Source: Natrinema versiforme (lineage in GTDB: Archaea; Halobacteriota; Halobacteria; Halobacteriales; Natrialbaceae). Taken from it: a stretch of DNA of 64,000 bases. Below, one piece after another: positions 25,277-34,900 of this stretch; the first letter of the stretch is position 1, and every line of letters begins with the position of its first letter. The notes under the pieces were generated by a model. The model had not been told where the DNA came from, searched no databases, and saw only the letters and a program-made list of their open reading frames with translations. The position numbers and the translations under genes are program-made. The DNA lies in NCBI RefSeq assembly GCF_005576615.1, contig NZ_CP040330.1, forward strand, positions 1,922,001 through 1,986,000, in the 5' to 3' direction.

Positions 25277-25345
25277 CCGACCAACGGTCGTGAACGGACT
25301 GCCGATTCCCGATACCATTAGGTGTGGGATTCCCAACGGTTGCAC

Positions 25346-25546
25346 ATGGAATTCGATCTTCCCAAGACGGCAGCCGTGTTCGTCGTCGTGATCGCGCTCG
25401 GCGTCGGTGGCCTGATCGGTATGGACATGATGCCGACGGATACGATTATGATGATGGTCGCACCGTCGATGATCGCGTTCGGGCTGCTCATGCTCGCCCT
25501 CGGCGTCAAACACGGGGAGTACCGCGCGACTGCTCGGGGTCGGTAA
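25346..25546 (+). CDS. Small two-helix membrane protein
   Basis: 66 residues: a short polar start, a first membrane helix (AAVFVVVIALGVGGLIG), a methionine-rich turn (MDMMPTDTIMMMV), a second helix (SMIAFGLLMLALGVKHG) and a basic end. The function is unknown. The ATG is 69 bases past the insertion element. Small membrane proteins of this layout are common in haloarchaea. Confidence 0.65.
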   Translation: MEFDLPKTAAVFVVVIALGVGGLIGMDMMPTDTIMMMVAPSMIAFGLLMLALGVKHGEYRATARGR

Positions 25547-25686
25547 CGACTTCTCGTCGCGTCTATCGTTCTCGCTGTCGGCACAATGTGACTGCGCTCG
25601 ATTGCGACACAGCAGCGGCAGCGCTCGAGCGATCGAAACCGGGGAAAGCGGTGTGAAACGTCAGTCAGCGGTCGACTGCGAGCGGC

Positions 25687-26658
25687 CTACATGTAGCCGA
25701 GGTCGCGCAGGCGCTCCATCAGGTCTTCCTTGTCCTGGGCGCGGCCCGCGCGCTCGGTGGTTCCCTCGAGGTCCTGCAGCCACGCGGGGTCCTCGGTGTT
25801 CTTTTCGGTGCTGATCTCACTGCCGAGCGAGCGGAAGCCGGCGAAGTACTTCGGCGAGATCGGGACGTCGTCCTGCTCGACGCCCTCGGGGAGGTCGTCG
25901 TCGGCCTCGGGGACGTAGCCCTCCTCGGGGAAGTTCTCGACCGTGTCCGGCACCACGAAGTTCCAGAAGGCGTCCCAGACCGCGGCCTCGTCGAACTGCA
26001 GGATGGGTTGGATGCGGTCGTGGGGCGGGTAGATGTCGGGGTCGTGACGCGGCGAGAAGAACGTCTCGTCGGCGCGGGCCTCCTGTTCGTCCCAGCGCAC
26101 ACCGGAGATGACGCCGTCGATGTCGTACTCCTCGAGCGCGTCGTTGAGCGCGACCGTCTTCAGCAGGTGGTTGCCGACGTAGGTGTCCAGCAGGAACGGG
26201 AACGTGTCCTCCTCGTACTCGAGGATGTCCTCGACGTGGTGCTGGTTGTGTTCGGAGAGCTCCGAGATGTCGATGTCGTCGCCGGGCTCGAGGCCGTGTT
26301 CGTCGACGTACTCGCCGACGTCCTCGTTGCGCGCGTAGATTACCTCGAGATCCCACTCGTCGGCCCAGTGGTCGACGAAGTCGTGGATCTCATCGAAGTG
26401 CTGGTAGTGGTCGATGAAGACCGCGGGGGGTACCTCGAGATCGAAGCGGTCGGCGACCTCCTTAATGAAGTACAGCGTGAGCGTCGAGTCCTTACCGCCG
26501 GTCCACATGACCGCCGGGTTCTCGTACTCCTCTAGGCCCTCGCGGGTGACTTCGATCGCCTTCTCGATCTTGTCCTGAATGTGGGGGTACTCCTCGGGAT
26601 CTTCACCCTCGCCGTCGCTATAGTCGACGTCGACGTAGTCGGGAAAGTTCTCGGCCAT
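25687..26658 (-). CDS. PAPS-reductase-family (PP-loop) protein
   Basis: 323 residues of the phosphoadenosine phosphosulfate reductase/ATP pyrophosphatase fold. The PP-loop is MWTGGKDSTLTLYF (Gly54-Ser58 region), followed by FIDHYQHFDEIHDF and a late SGVRWDEQEARADETFFSPR block typical of the family. The C-terminal Cys of true PAPS reductases is absent; no cysteine is present in the last 60 residues. So sulfate reduction is not assured; thiolation or another adenylation chemistry is possible. It is acidic throughout. Start ATG 26658. Confidence 0.8.
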   Translation of the reverse strand: MAENFPDYVDVDYSDGEGEDPEEYPHIQDKIEKAIEVTREGLEEYENPAVMWTGGKDSTLTLYFIKEVADRFDLEVPPAVFIDHYQHFDEIHDFVDHWADEWDLEVIYARNEDVGEYVDEHGLEPGDDIDISELSEHNQHHVEDILEYEEDTFPFLLDTYVGNHLLKTVALNDALEEYDIDGVISGVRWDEQEARADETFFSPRHDPDIYPPHDRIQPILQFDEAAVWDAFWNFVVPDTVENFPEEGYVPEADDDLPEGVEQDDVPISPKYFAGFRSLGSEISTEKNTEDPAWLQDLEGTTERAGRAQDKEDLMERLRDLGYM

Positions 26659-27116
26659 CTCGTAATTAGATATAATTAGCAGGTGTAAATCCTTTGGGTC
26701 GGCGGAAAGCTCTGACGGGATTACGGAGGGGCACACAGTGTGTCGGACCGGTCGCCGAATCGCTACGAGCCCCGTTCTCCCGCGAGCGGTCACGGGTGAT
26801 CGACTCGGTTTCGGAACGCTCGAACGAGCAGCTCGGCATCGAGGATAGCGGTAAATGTTGCAGGCCGGGGCGACCGAGATGAAACTCAAACGATCGCCAA
26901 CGAGACGGAGGGAGAAACAGTCACGGGTGCGTCTGTGGGGGCAGTCGGTCGCGCTCGAGGTCGAGAGCGGCTGGATCACCATCACCGCGATCGATCCCGG
27001 CGGGAGGTCACGACGCGGCGATGGGAGCACCTGCCCGCGAGGTCACCGGCGAGTCGATGTGCGCGAGGAGTGAGGACGGAGTCGAGTGAGACATCGGTCC
27101 GGGGTCGATCGGACCG
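26659..27116. other. Intergenic stretch, no supported gene
   Basis: 458 bases between a gene leaving leftward and one arriving from the right. It begins with an AT-rich block (26664-26680) that probably holds the promoter of the PP-loop gene. The short frames here (for example one starting at 26879) have Arg-rich, uneven composition and no recognisable motif, so I do not call them. Confidence 0.5.
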
Positions 27117-27443
27117 TCAGGACGAGCGAATGCGGCCCTGACAGTCGCGACAGAACGAGACGCCCGCCCGGTTGGGCGTCCCACACGACGGACAGCGAAC
27201 GCTCGACGAATCCGCGGCCTCGAGCTCCATCTCCGTGGCCAGTACGGCGAGCACGTCGTCGTCCGGTGCGATATCGTGTGCGCCGTCCGTCCCTCGCGTC
27301 CGCGCCCACGCGTCGATTAACTCGTCGTCCCGCAGCCGCTCGAGGCCCCGGACCAGTCCCAGAAAGCAAAGCGTCGGGGCGATCATCACGAACGCCGCGA
27401 CGGCGAGGCGACCGAGGAGCGCGTACGGGCCCGGATCGTCCAT
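27117..27443 (-). CDS. Membrane-anchored zinc-ribbon protein
   Basis: 108 residues: one N-terminal membrane helix (LLGRLAVAAFVMIAPTLCFL), a central polar region and a C-terminal zinc ribbon CPSCGTPNRAGVSFCRDCQG with four cysteines. Proteins of this design are frequent in haloarchaea and their role is unknown. The start ATG at 27443 gives a short polar N terminus before the helix. Confidence 0.7.
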   Translation of the reverse strand: MDDPGPYALLGRLAVAAFVMIAPTLCFLGLVRGLERLRDDELIDAWARTRGTDGAHDIAPDDDVLAVLATEMELEAADSSSVRCPSCGTPNRAGVSFCRDCQGRIRSS

Positions 27444-27563
27444 ACTCGCCGTTCGCCATCGGGGGTACAAACGTCTATCGCCGGTGCTCGCGGCGGGTGG
27501 AGACTCGAGTGGAAAACGAACGGCTATTCGGTTCAGCGGGATACCGACGAGAAGACCGGGCGC

Positions 27564-28148
27564 TTAGTCCGTGATGAACTTGTTGTCCCGCCAGTTGACA
27601 CCGCCCTGTCCCGAGCCGTGATCGCGCGGCCCCTCGACGACTTCGATGTCGGCGGGTCGCGGCTCGCCGTCGACGATTCGGGTCGCCTCGAGGTCGCCGT
27701 CACGTTCCGAAATCGCCGTCAGAGTTCCCTTCTCGGCGGCTTCGGCGATTCCACAGAGGACGAGGAACATCTGGTACTGCAACAGCGAGTTCTGGAGGAC
27801 GGTCTCGCGGTCGCCCTTGAACGCGGCGAACTCGACGAGTTCCGATTCGATCTCCTCCTCTTCTTCCTCGTCCCAACTGAACGACTTCTGGCGTCGCTCG
27901 TCCGGATCCTCCTCGTAGACCCGGTTCTCCGTGACGCTCGCCTTGAGCTGTGCCGTGGGAGTGTACTTGCTGACGGACTGGTCCTCGGCGACGGCCTTGA
28001 GGATCAGCGTGTTATTGCGCCGGGTGATCTCGACGTCCGTGACTCCCTCCGGGAACGTCGCGTCGTCGATGTGGTCGTGGAGATCTTCGAGGGGCAGTTC
28101 GAGCGTCGAATGCAGCCGATAAACGTGTCTGGATTCCTCTGTTGACAT
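27564..28148 (-). CDS. Conserved-looking hypothetical protein, acidic
   Basis: 194 residues, no recognised domain. An alternating strand pattern at the start (HVYRLHSTLELPLEDLHDHI, VTDVEITRRNNTLILKAVAE) is followed by a strongly acidic central segment (SFSWDEEEEEEIESELVEF), a helix with LLQYQMFLVLCGIAEAAEKG and a C-terminal tail ending NWRDNKFITD. No signal peptide or membrane helix, so cytoplasmic. The upstream region 28149-28267 is AT-rich and may carry its promoter. Confidence 0.65.
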   Translation of the reverse strand: MSTEESRHVYRLHSTLELPLEDLHDHIDDATFPEGVTDVEITRRNNTLILKAVAEDQSVSKYTPTAQLKASVTENRVYEEDPDERRQKSFSWDEEEEEEIESELVEFAAFKGDRETVLQNSLLQYQMFLVLCGIAEAAEKGTLTAISERDGDLEATRIVDGEPRPADIEVVEGPRDHGSGQGGVNWRDNKFITD

Positions 28149-28267
28149 TGTGGGAAGGTGTGTACGGCGATACTCGTGATCCGTTAGTACGAGCGCGTGA
28201 CTTATATGACCTGCTATTAAATCCGTGAAATATCAGGATATATAAATTACTCTCGGCGTCGCGACAG

Positions 28268-28612
28268 TTATGCGCCGGTCAGCGTCTCCTCGAGTTCGCC
28301 GCGTTCATCGAGTTCCTCGAGAATGTCGGAACCGCCGACGAACTCGCCGTCGACGAACGTCTGCGGGATAGTCTCCCAGCCGCTCTCCTCGTTGAGCGCC
28401 GCGCGGTACTCGTCGAGGGACTCGAGGACGTCGATCGTTTCGAACTCGTCGCGGTACTGGTCGATCAGGCCGAGCGCCTTGCGGGAGTAGCCACACTGGG
28501 GCATGAGCTCGGTCCCCTTCATGAAGAGGACGACCTCGTTCTCCGCGATGGCGTCGGCGACCTGCTCGTTGACCTCCTCCTGATCGAGACCCTGATTCGG
28601 TGGGAACTCCAT
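28268..28612 (-). CDS. Monothiol glutaredoxin
   Basis: 114-residue glutaredoxin of the Grx4-like monothiol type. The active site is MPQCGYSRKA (Cys40, CGYS in place of the classical CGFS). It has the preceding lysine (VVLFMKG), the cis-proline segment WETIPQTFVDGEFVGGSDIL and the glycine pair GG. Monothiol glutaredoxins carry and transfer [2Fe-2S] clusters. Haloarchaea use gamma-glutamylcysteine as their thiol, and its synthetase is encoded at 45025, so that thiol is the likely cluster ligand here; this is inferred. Confidence 0.88.
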   Translation of the reverse strand: MEFPPNQGLDQEEVNEQVADAIAENEVVLFMKGTELMPQCGYSRKALGLIDQYRDEFETIDVLESLDEYRAALNEESGWETIPQTFVDGEFVGGSDILEELDERGELEETLTGA

Positions 28613-28761
28613 ACCCGCAGCTACGGCCGTGACGGGGATATGCTTTGCGTCATCGGCACTCACGATCGGACCCGAATCGCACTCGATCTGCAACACAGGG
28701 GCTGCTGGATAAGAACGGAAACCAACGGCGACAACGGTAAATCGGCGAGAGAATCGATTCG

Positions 28762-29559
28762 TCAGTCCGCCGCAGTCGGCGTCTCGAGGACCTCGAGTTT
28801 CTCCGCGGCGTAGCCGAAGACGTTCCGGTAGCCGTTCGGAGACATGAGAACCGGGTAGAACGGCTCGGCGGCGACCTGTTCGTCGCCGTCGGCCGCGGCG
28901 AAGGAATCCCCCGCCTCGACTTCGGTGAAGTTCTCGACGAAGACCTCGTAGGTGTCGGCCTGTCCTTTGCGAATAACGTCGGTGAGCCGGTAGACCGGGA
29001 GGTCGCGCCGGACGGTGTCGCCGGGCAGTGCGCCGACCGCGGTGAGGAAGGCACGAGTCAGTCGGTCGGCGTTCTGGGCGGCCGTCTCCGAGCCCTGCAG
29101 TCCGCACTCGACTTCGACGGTGTCGACGGCCGAGAAGAGCCGCCCCTCCGCGAAGTTGCTCGTCTCGACCATCGCCGAGACGGGCAGTTGGGGAACGATC
29201 TCCCGCGCCGTCTCGCTGACCCCGTTGACGATGGCGAATGGATCGGCGTGGCTCTGCGTGGAGTGCATCGAGAAGGTCAGACAGCCCTCGAGTTCCTCGA
29301 CGAGTCGATGGGCGAGCTGTCCTTCGTGGGTCTTCGCGTCCGGATCGCCCGGGAACGCGCGGTTGAGATCCTCGTCGACGAAGCGAACCTGCCGCTCGAG
29401 GGCGTCCTCGTTGGCGACGATGAGTTTGACCGGCCGTTTGACGGTCGGGCGTTCGTCGAGCAAGCGCTCGACGGCTCGGACGCCACAGGGTTCGTCCCCG
29501 TGAACGCCCGCGACGACTGCGATCTCCGGCGTTCCCGACCCGAGCTGTGCGACTCTCAT
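28762..29559 (-). CDS. Succinylglutamate desuccinylase/aspartoacylase family (M14-like) protein
   Basis: 265 residues of the zinc-dependent deacylase family. Zinc ligands are His20 and Glu23 in [11 protein letters not shown] and the histidine in FSMHSTQSH; the arginine and asparagine of [11 protein letters not shown] are also typical. It has an N-terminal catalytic and a C-terminal beta domain ([14 protein letters not shown]). Members remove acyl groups from amino acids or similar amides; the substrate here is unknown. Start ATG 29559. Confidence 0.83.
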   Translation of the reverse strand: MRVAQLGSGTPEIAVVAGVHGDEPCGVRAVERLLDERPTVKRPVKLIVANEDALERQVRFVDEDLNRAFPGDPDAKTHEGQLAHRLVEELEGCLTFSMHSTQSHADPFAIVNGVSETAREIVPQLPVSAMVETSNFAEGRLFSAVDTVEVECGLQGSETAAQNADRLTRAFLTAVGALPGDTVRRDLPVYRLTDVIRKGQADTYEVFVENFTEVEAGDSFAAADGDEQVAAEPFYPVLMSPNGYRNVFGYAAEKLEVLETPTAAD

Positions 29560-29778
29560 TACGTGATAGTTGGGCCGAAACGGGAAAGGCGATTCGGTCT
29601 TTCACAGCGCGGACGGGTCAGCCGTCGGGCTCGAACCGCCGGTACCGTGCCAACAGATCCCACTGAGAGGGGAATCGGTGGACCGAGCACCGCCGACCTG
29701 TCACGCTCGGTGAACCGCGACGAGATCGTCCGTCGCCGGGATTTCGTCGACGTATTCCGTGCACGGGAGAGTGACTCA

Positions 29779-29827
29779 CGGGATATAAACGTCCGTTACG
29801 GAATCCACCCGTCCGACGCGGTTACGT
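29779..29827 (+). promoter_or_regulatory. Promoter/leader element, copy 1 (GGGATATAAAC family)
   Basis: The block CGGGATATAAAC followed 22 bases later by CCGACGCGGTTA recurs, with a one-base shift, at 31134-31182. It lies 24-72 bases before the DUF309 start. The TATAAA is probably the TATA box and the second conserved block part of the 5' leader. Confidence 0.5.
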
Positions 29828-29850
29828 GGGTGGGGCGAAAAGGAACGGCC

Positions 29851-30345
29851 ATGGACGACCACACCCGCGACGACTCCGTCGGGCCGCCGATCTCCGACGC
29901 GCCGGCCGGGTGGGACGCCGACCGCGGGCCGTCGAACGGGTGGGAGCACGGAACGCTCCGGCGAGCCGTGATTCACGGCGTCCGGCTGTACAACGCCGGC
30001 GAGTTCCACGAGTCACACGACTGTTTCGAAGCGGAGTGGTACAACTACGGCAACGGGACCACGGAGAGCGCGTTTCTCCACGGGATGGTGCAGGTGGCCG
30101 CCGGGGCGTACAAACACTTCGACTTCGAGGACGACGCCGGGATGCGGTCGCTCTTCGAAACCGCGCTCGAATACCTCCGCGGCGTGCCCCGGGACTACTA
30201 CGGCGTCGCCCTTCTCGACGTGCGGACCACGCTCACGAACGCGCTCGAGGACCCGTCGGTACTCCACGGGTGGCGGATCGAACTCGACGGGGAGTACCCG
30301 GTGGCGAGGGAGGCAGACCGCGAGTACGCGGCGCGACTCGAGTGA
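29851..30345 (+). CDS. DUF309 family protein
   Basis: 164 residues. The DUF309 core is clear: a helix [19 protein letters not shown] with the characteristic His-Glu-x-His and a second conserved helix [19 protein letters not shown]. The two histidine/acidic helices could form a metal site, but no activity is known for the family. It has an unusually long upstream leader for a haloarchaeon because its TATA box lies about 65 bases before the ATG. Confidence 0.8.
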   Translation: MDDHTRDDSVGPPISDAPAGWDADRGPSNGWEHGTLRRAVIHGVRLYNAGEFHESHDCFEAEWYNYGNGTTESAFLHGMVQVAAGAYKHFDFEDDAGMRSLFETALEYLRGVPRDYYGVALLDVRTTLTNALEDPSVLHGWRIELDGEYPVAREADREYAARLE

Positions 30346-30438
30346 GCGGGGTGAGGTATCGACACCGCCGTCGAGCACGCCGCTCGGCGCATGTGTAAGC
30401 GCCGTCTTTATCTCGATCCGGTCCCCCACACCGAATAG

Positions 30439-30567
30439 ATGCCTCAACCCTACGGCCGGTGTCAGCACTGCGGGGAGCGGCTCTACGCCCATATCGAGGG
30501 CGGCTACCAGTGCCTGAACTGCGGTCGCCGGTACACCGAGGCGGACCTCGAGACGCGGGCGACGTGA
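30439..30567 (+). CDS. Micro zinc-ribbon protein (42 residues)
   Basis: A 42-residue protein starting MPQPYGRCQHCGERLY, with a second pair in YQCLNCGRRYTEADLE. The two CxxCG knuckles 14 residues apart make one zinc ribbon with almost nothing else. Single-ribbon microproteins are common in haloarchaea and some affect motility, biofilm or stress responses; no role can be assigned here. The gene is shorter than most gene-finding cut-offs. The frame, ATG and TGA are clean and the composition is protein-like. Confidence 0.72.
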   Translation: MPQPYGRCQHCGERLYAHIEGGYQCLNCGRRYTEADLETRAT

Positions 30568-30741
30568 TCGCGTCGGGTCCGTCTCCGCCGACGTGTTCTC
30601 GGCGGTCCTCGAGCGGGTCGTAGCGCAGTCCCCTCCCGGAGGCCGGTTTGCAGCACGCTCTCGGCGAGCGTTGACACCGGCGAATCCTTGAGCGGGAATC
30701 GGACGATTTAACCCCTGCGACGGCCTCAGAGCGAACTGCGT

Positions 30742-30824
30742 GCGAGGGTAGCCAAGCGGTCAACGGCGGCGGACTCAAGATCCGCTCTCGTAGGAGTTCG
30801 TGGGTTCGATCCCCTCCCCTCGCA
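30742..30824 (+). tRNA. tRNA-Leu (anticodon CAA)
   Basis: Full cloverleaf: acceptor stem GCGAGGG/CCCTCGC with discriminator A, D arm GCC...GGC, anticodon stem GCGGA/TCCGC with loop CTCAAGA (anticodon CAA, reads UUG), long class II variable arm TCTCGTAGGAG and T arm GTGGG-TTCGATC-CCCTC. The second T-stem pair would be T-T as written, a mismatch worth checking. No intron. CCA is not encoded. It stands alone. Confidence 0.93.
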
Positions 30825-30839
30825 CTCACCATAGTGCGC

Positions 30840-30860
30840 GGCAAGACGGAGCGTCTTGCC
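30840..30860 (+). terminator. Hairpin after tRNA-Leu, possible terminator
   Basis: Perfect 8-base stem GGCAAGAC/GTCTTGCC with 5-base loop, 15 bases after the tRNA. A smaller hairpin (CGCACT/AGTGCG, 30821-30838) overlaps the tRNA end. There is no long T run, so termination is a guess; it may also be a processing signal. Confidence 0.4.
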
Positions 30861-31217
30861 CTCGCAAACCTTCTGCCGACACTCGCCTCCTAGTGACTTG
30901 ACCGTCGATACGTACCGCCTCAGCCGTCAGGAGTCCGACCTTGCGCTCGAGCGACCGGACTCTCTTTCATTCTATTTGCAGTAGATATAAGGCACAACAA
31001 TTCAACTGACAAACTGGAAGCCACACGCCGAAATCAGGGGCAGCACACGAATGCCCCGGGTGAAGAGAGCACCCGAGACGTGGTTTCCAAATCCCATACC
31101 GGGATTCAGTTACCATGTTTCCGTTACTGGTTCCGGGATATAAACATCCCGCACGGCGATCGAATCGCCCGACGCGATTAGTGTCGACTCCCCGCAGTCC
31201 ATCGAGAGGCGGTCGGG
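30861..31217. other. Intergenic stretch with hairpins and promoter
   Basis: No gene supported in the first 270 bases. Two small hairpins are visible: CGGGTG/CACCCG (31057-31075) and AATCCC/GGGATT (31090-31106). The AT-rich block near 30970-31010 could be a promoter. The end holds the promoter/leader element of the next small gene. Confidence 0.45.
31134..31182 (+). promoter_or_regulatory. Promoter/leader element, copy 2 (GGGATATAAAC family)
   Basis: CGGGATATAAAC followed 23 bases later by CCGACGCGATTA, matching the element at 29779. It ends 35 bases before the ATG of the 57-residue protein at 31218, giving that gene a leadered transcript. Confidence 0.5.
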
Positions 31218-31391
31218 ATGCGTAGCGAGTCCGACGAGCGTGACGACGGCGGTGACGACACGTCACCGCTGCCCGACTGTCCGCGGTGTGGCGAACCGGT
31301 CGGATTCGTCACCGCGACCGGTCCCCTGACGGCCTCGGCCAGCCCCTGTGGCTGTTCGGTGCCGCCCGGACTGGGCAACTGCGATGACTGA
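31218..31391 (+). CDS. Small cysteine-rich, probably zinc-binding protein (57 residues)
   Basis: 57 residues. An acidic N terminus (ESDERDDGGDDTSPL) precedes a knuckle DCPRCGEPVGF, and 20 residues later SPCGCSVPPG gives the second Cys pair (CGC). One further Cys lies near the end. The arrangement suggests a single metal site. Not recognised. Codon positions are GC3-rich like the neighbours, and the promoter/leader element supports expression. Confidence 0.65.
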   Translation: MRSESDERDDGGDDTSPLPDCPRCGEPVGFVTATGPLTASASPCGCSVPPGLGNCDD

Positions 31392-31714
31392 CTCGGGGTA
31401 CCGGCTCGAGCCCCGACGATCAGCCGGCCGGTCGACGGTATCGTTCGAAATCACCACACCACCCCGTCGGGCGGCCGGGTCGGAAGCGGGCCCTCGAGTC
31501 GCCGCCTCGAAGGCTGTCGTTTGCCGATCTTTGGATGTCTGTGAGCGACATGAGCAGTCTCGGTATGAATAGCACGGCCGAATTCAGCAGGGACTGACGA
31601 TGAGGACACCTGTCCTGCTCTCGTGGCGGCAGGGAATCGCCACGCCCTCCCCAGCCGATTCGCTCACGCCGACCGGCGTTCGCTCAGCCATTGTCAGAGC
31701 GGGCACTGACACGC

Positions 31715-31736
31715 CTTCGCTCACACGTTCGCGAAG
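31715..31736 (-). repeat. Hairpin of the GAACGnnGTGA-loop family
   Basis: Read on the minus strand, stem CTTCGC/GCGAAG encloses loop GAACGTGTGA, one base shorter than the loop GAACGGAGTGA or GAACGAAGTGA in the three hairpins at 57498-57619. Confidence 0.5.
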
Positions 31737-31755
31737 ACCTCGCACGGCATTGTAT

Positions 31756-31780
31756 CGCGGTTCGTCGCTGGCGAACCGCG
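31756..31780. repeat. 9-base-stem hairpin
   Basis: Perfect inverted repeat CGCGGTTCG/CGAACCGCG with a 7-base loop TCGCTGG in non-coding DNA between two genes. Confidence 0.6.
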
Positions 31781-31958
31781 CCACGGCGCGCGCCACCGCA
31801 CGGTGATTGACCGGGTCGGAGTACCGACGAACCGAGAACGGAGTCGGTGACTCGAACGAAAATCGACCGGTCATCGAGCCCGATCGCTCACCGCGGTTTG
31901 ATCTGCGACTGGATCGCCGACTCGTCTGTGGGAGCGTCCGACGAGCCCCACGCAGCGA

Positions 31959-34900
31959 TCAGGGGCGACTCCACGCGCGGGCAACGAGCCCGGTCGCGAT
32001 GGCTGCGATCGCGGCGCCGACGCCGAATCCGGGCACGGTATCGGACTGAGAATTCGGCTCGTCGACCGCTGACCCGTCGGCTCCGGATCCGTCGGTCACC
32101 GTCACGTCGCCGATCGCCGACCCGTCGACGGTGATCGTCGCCGAGGACTCGAGGGTCGCCTCGAACGAGATCGTCCGTCGGTCGCCGGGAGCCAGATCGA
32201 CCCGTTCGGTCGCGAGCACCGCGCCGTCCGCGGCGACGGTGACCGTCTCGGTGCCGGCCCCGTCGCCGACGTTCTCGATCGTTGCGTCGATCCGGATCGG
32301 GTCGCCGGCCCGCGTTTCGGTCGGCTCGATGCTCGAGTCGACGACCTCGAGCGCCGGTTCGACGCTGGCGGACCGGTGGCGATTCTCCTGTGGATCCGCG
32401 CTGATCGCGATCGCGGGGAGCCCGGAGACGGTCGCGGCGTGCGTCTCGGTTCCGGCGTCGTAGCTCGTCTCGACGGACTGCCACTCGCCGTTTCGGTACT
32501 GTGAGACGACGACATCCTCGGGCATCGCGCCGTCCGGAAGCGCCGCCTCGGCGACCGCGAACTCGAGGGTCAGCGAGTCGATCGCGTCGCCCGCGTCGTG
32601 GTCGAAGTCCGCGGACGCGAACGCGCCGTCGCGGGGAGCGGCGGCCCCGAGGTTGCCGGCGCGCAGCGCGAACGCGTAGCTCGCTCGGTCCGTCGCCGAC
32701 ACGACCCCGACGCGTCGGAACGAGACGCCGTCCGCACCGACGCCGTCGAGCGCTGTCGTCGCCGACCGGCCTGCCCCCGATCCGTCGACCTCGAGCAGTG
32801 CGCGGCCGTCGCTCACTGTCGTCGCTGTGATGTTCATCGCGTCGCCGGCGGTCTCGTTGCCGTCACGAACGCCGCCCGGCTGCCCGCCGATGGGGGCACC
32901 GCCACTGCCGCCACCGCCGTTGCCGCCACCGCCACTGCCGCCGCTGCTACCACCATCGCCGCTCTCGCGGGAGCGCTCCGCGAACTCGAACGTCGCGGTC
33001 GTGTCCTCGTCGACGGTGAGCGTTCGGACGACGGTCTCGTCGACGAGTCCGGCGCCGTCGGGCGGCGTCACGGTGATCGTCACCGGGCCGTCGACCGACG
33101 CGCCCGATCCGTCGCCGTTCGGACCGGTCCACAGCCCCGATTCGTCGGTCGTCGTCTCGCGCGTGACGACGGCGTCGTCGGTCTCGCCGGCGTCGATCGG
33201 CATGACCGAGACCGTCGCGTTCGGAACGCCGACGCCGTTCTCGTCCGTGACCGCGACCTCGAGTTCGTGGCCCGCGGCGAGTTCGACGGCGACCGTTTCG
33301 CCGTCACTGACCGCGCGGTCGAGGATAGTCCGATAGAGCGGGTACGCGCCCGATGTCTCGAGGAAGACGCCGTGCGTGCTCACGTTCCCCTCGGTCGCGG
33401 CTTCGAACGCCCCGTTCTCGACCGGGCGCTCGTCGATCCAGTTGCCGTGGGCCGGCGTGACGAAAACGGAGCCGCCGACGCCGCTCTCGGCCGTCCCGTC
33501 GGTTCCCGACCCGGACGCGGGAAGGCTAATGGTTCCGTTGACCGTCGCCGGCGAGCCGTCGATCACCAGCACGCGCGTCGAGACCGTTCGGGTCTCGCCG
33601 GCCAGATCCGTGAGTTCCATGCCGGCCGAAACGACGCCCTCGTCCTCGGAGCCGTACGTGTGCGTCGCGTTCCACCGGTTCCGCGGCTCGGTCTCGTACC
33701 CCTCGAGCCACGCGCGATCGGTGACGTACTGCGCCGCGCCGCCGTCGAATGCGACCGCGATCCCGATCTCGTCGCCGGCCGCCGTCCACCGCGGGGCGGT
33801 GACGGTTGCCGCGTCGAAGGGGTCGTCGTAGGAGACTGCGAGATCCGTTCGCGACTCCTCGCCCGCGGTCCACGTCGGCGACGCGTCCAGCGCGGCGTTC
33901 TCGAGCGAGATGGTCAGCGTCGCGTTTTCGGGAACGTCGGCGGCGTTGACCTCGAGTACCCCACTGCCGCCGTCTCCAATCGGAACGCCGAACCGGCCGT
34001 CGGCGGTCGTCGTTTCCGCGACGACAGTTCCGTCGTACGTAGCCCGAACGGCGAGGCCGTCCCGGGCCGGCTTGCCGTTGACCGCGACGGTGCCGGCGTA
34101 TCGCGCGGGCGGCTCGCCCTCGAAGCGGATCGCCGATGTCGTCACGCGGTCGGACTCGAAGGTGGCCGCGAGTCGGACGGTTTCGCCGTCGATGCCGTCG
34201 GCGACCGAGACGTCGACCGCGAGCCCCCGCTTGACGGTCGCGTCGTCGACCGAGACTTCCTCGCCCGGCGCGATTTCGGTCCCGTTGACCGCGAGGGTGA
34301 CGTTTGCCGGATCGACCGTCGTCCCTTCGGCGAACTCGATCGCGACGGAGCCGGTCTCGGGGACGCCGACCGTCGCCGTTTCCGCGGCGCCGCCACTGAC
34401 GCCGTACGCGTCGAAATCCTCGGTCACGTGGAATCGCCCCGCGCCGAGATACTCGACGGCGCTGGTTACGATCGATCGCCCGTCGTCGGTCAGCGGTCCG
34501 GACCGCGGCGTCGCTCCCAGGACGATCCGGTTCGCCGACCGATCGATCGACACGGCCGTCCCGTCCGCGAGCACGCCGTCGTCGGTCGACGACGCGAGTG
34601 TTTGCGCGCCCTTCGCATCGAACCACGTCCGGGTCGTCGCGTTCTCGCGGAGCGTCACGGCCTCCCGCTCGGTGCCGACGCCGGCGAAGAGCGGGTGCGT
34701 CTCGTCGATAACGACCTCGAGCGGCCCGTCGTGGCTCGCGGTCTCGAGCCCCCCGACCGCGGACGTGTCCCGTGCGAGTCGACCAAGCGCGTCGTCACTG
34801 GAGCCGTTGCCGAGGGAGAGCACGCCGGTCCGGTTGGCCGCCGTCGCGTCGACGAACGCTGCGGTCGGATTCCCATCGCCGTCGGTCGTGGGCGCGGGCA

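Larger units (their letters stand above)
31392..31958. other. Long intergenic stretch with stacked hairpins
   Basis: 567 bases without a supported gene. It contains three hairpins in 90 bases: TGTCAG/CTGACA (31692-31711), CTTCGC/GCGAAG (31715-31736) and CGCGGTTCG/CGAACCGCG (31756-31780, perfect 9-base stem). The open frames here are Arg/Thr/Ser-rich shadows. It may hold a structured RNA or a repeat remnant. Confidence 0.5.

Noticed and set aside
26879-27073. 64-residue plus-strand frame starting MKLKRSPTRRREKQ
   Set aside because: Arg-rich, no motif, no promoter or ribosome binding site, and uneven codon use.
30817-30866. Eight-base repeat of the tRNA-Leu 3' end (CCCTCGCA at 30817 and 30859)
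   Set aside because: Too short to distinguish from chance in GC-rich DNA; no element between the copies.
31600-31806. 68-residue frame in the hairpin-rich gap
   Set aside because: Thr/Arg/Ser-rich, overlaps the stacked hairpins, no recognisable start signal.
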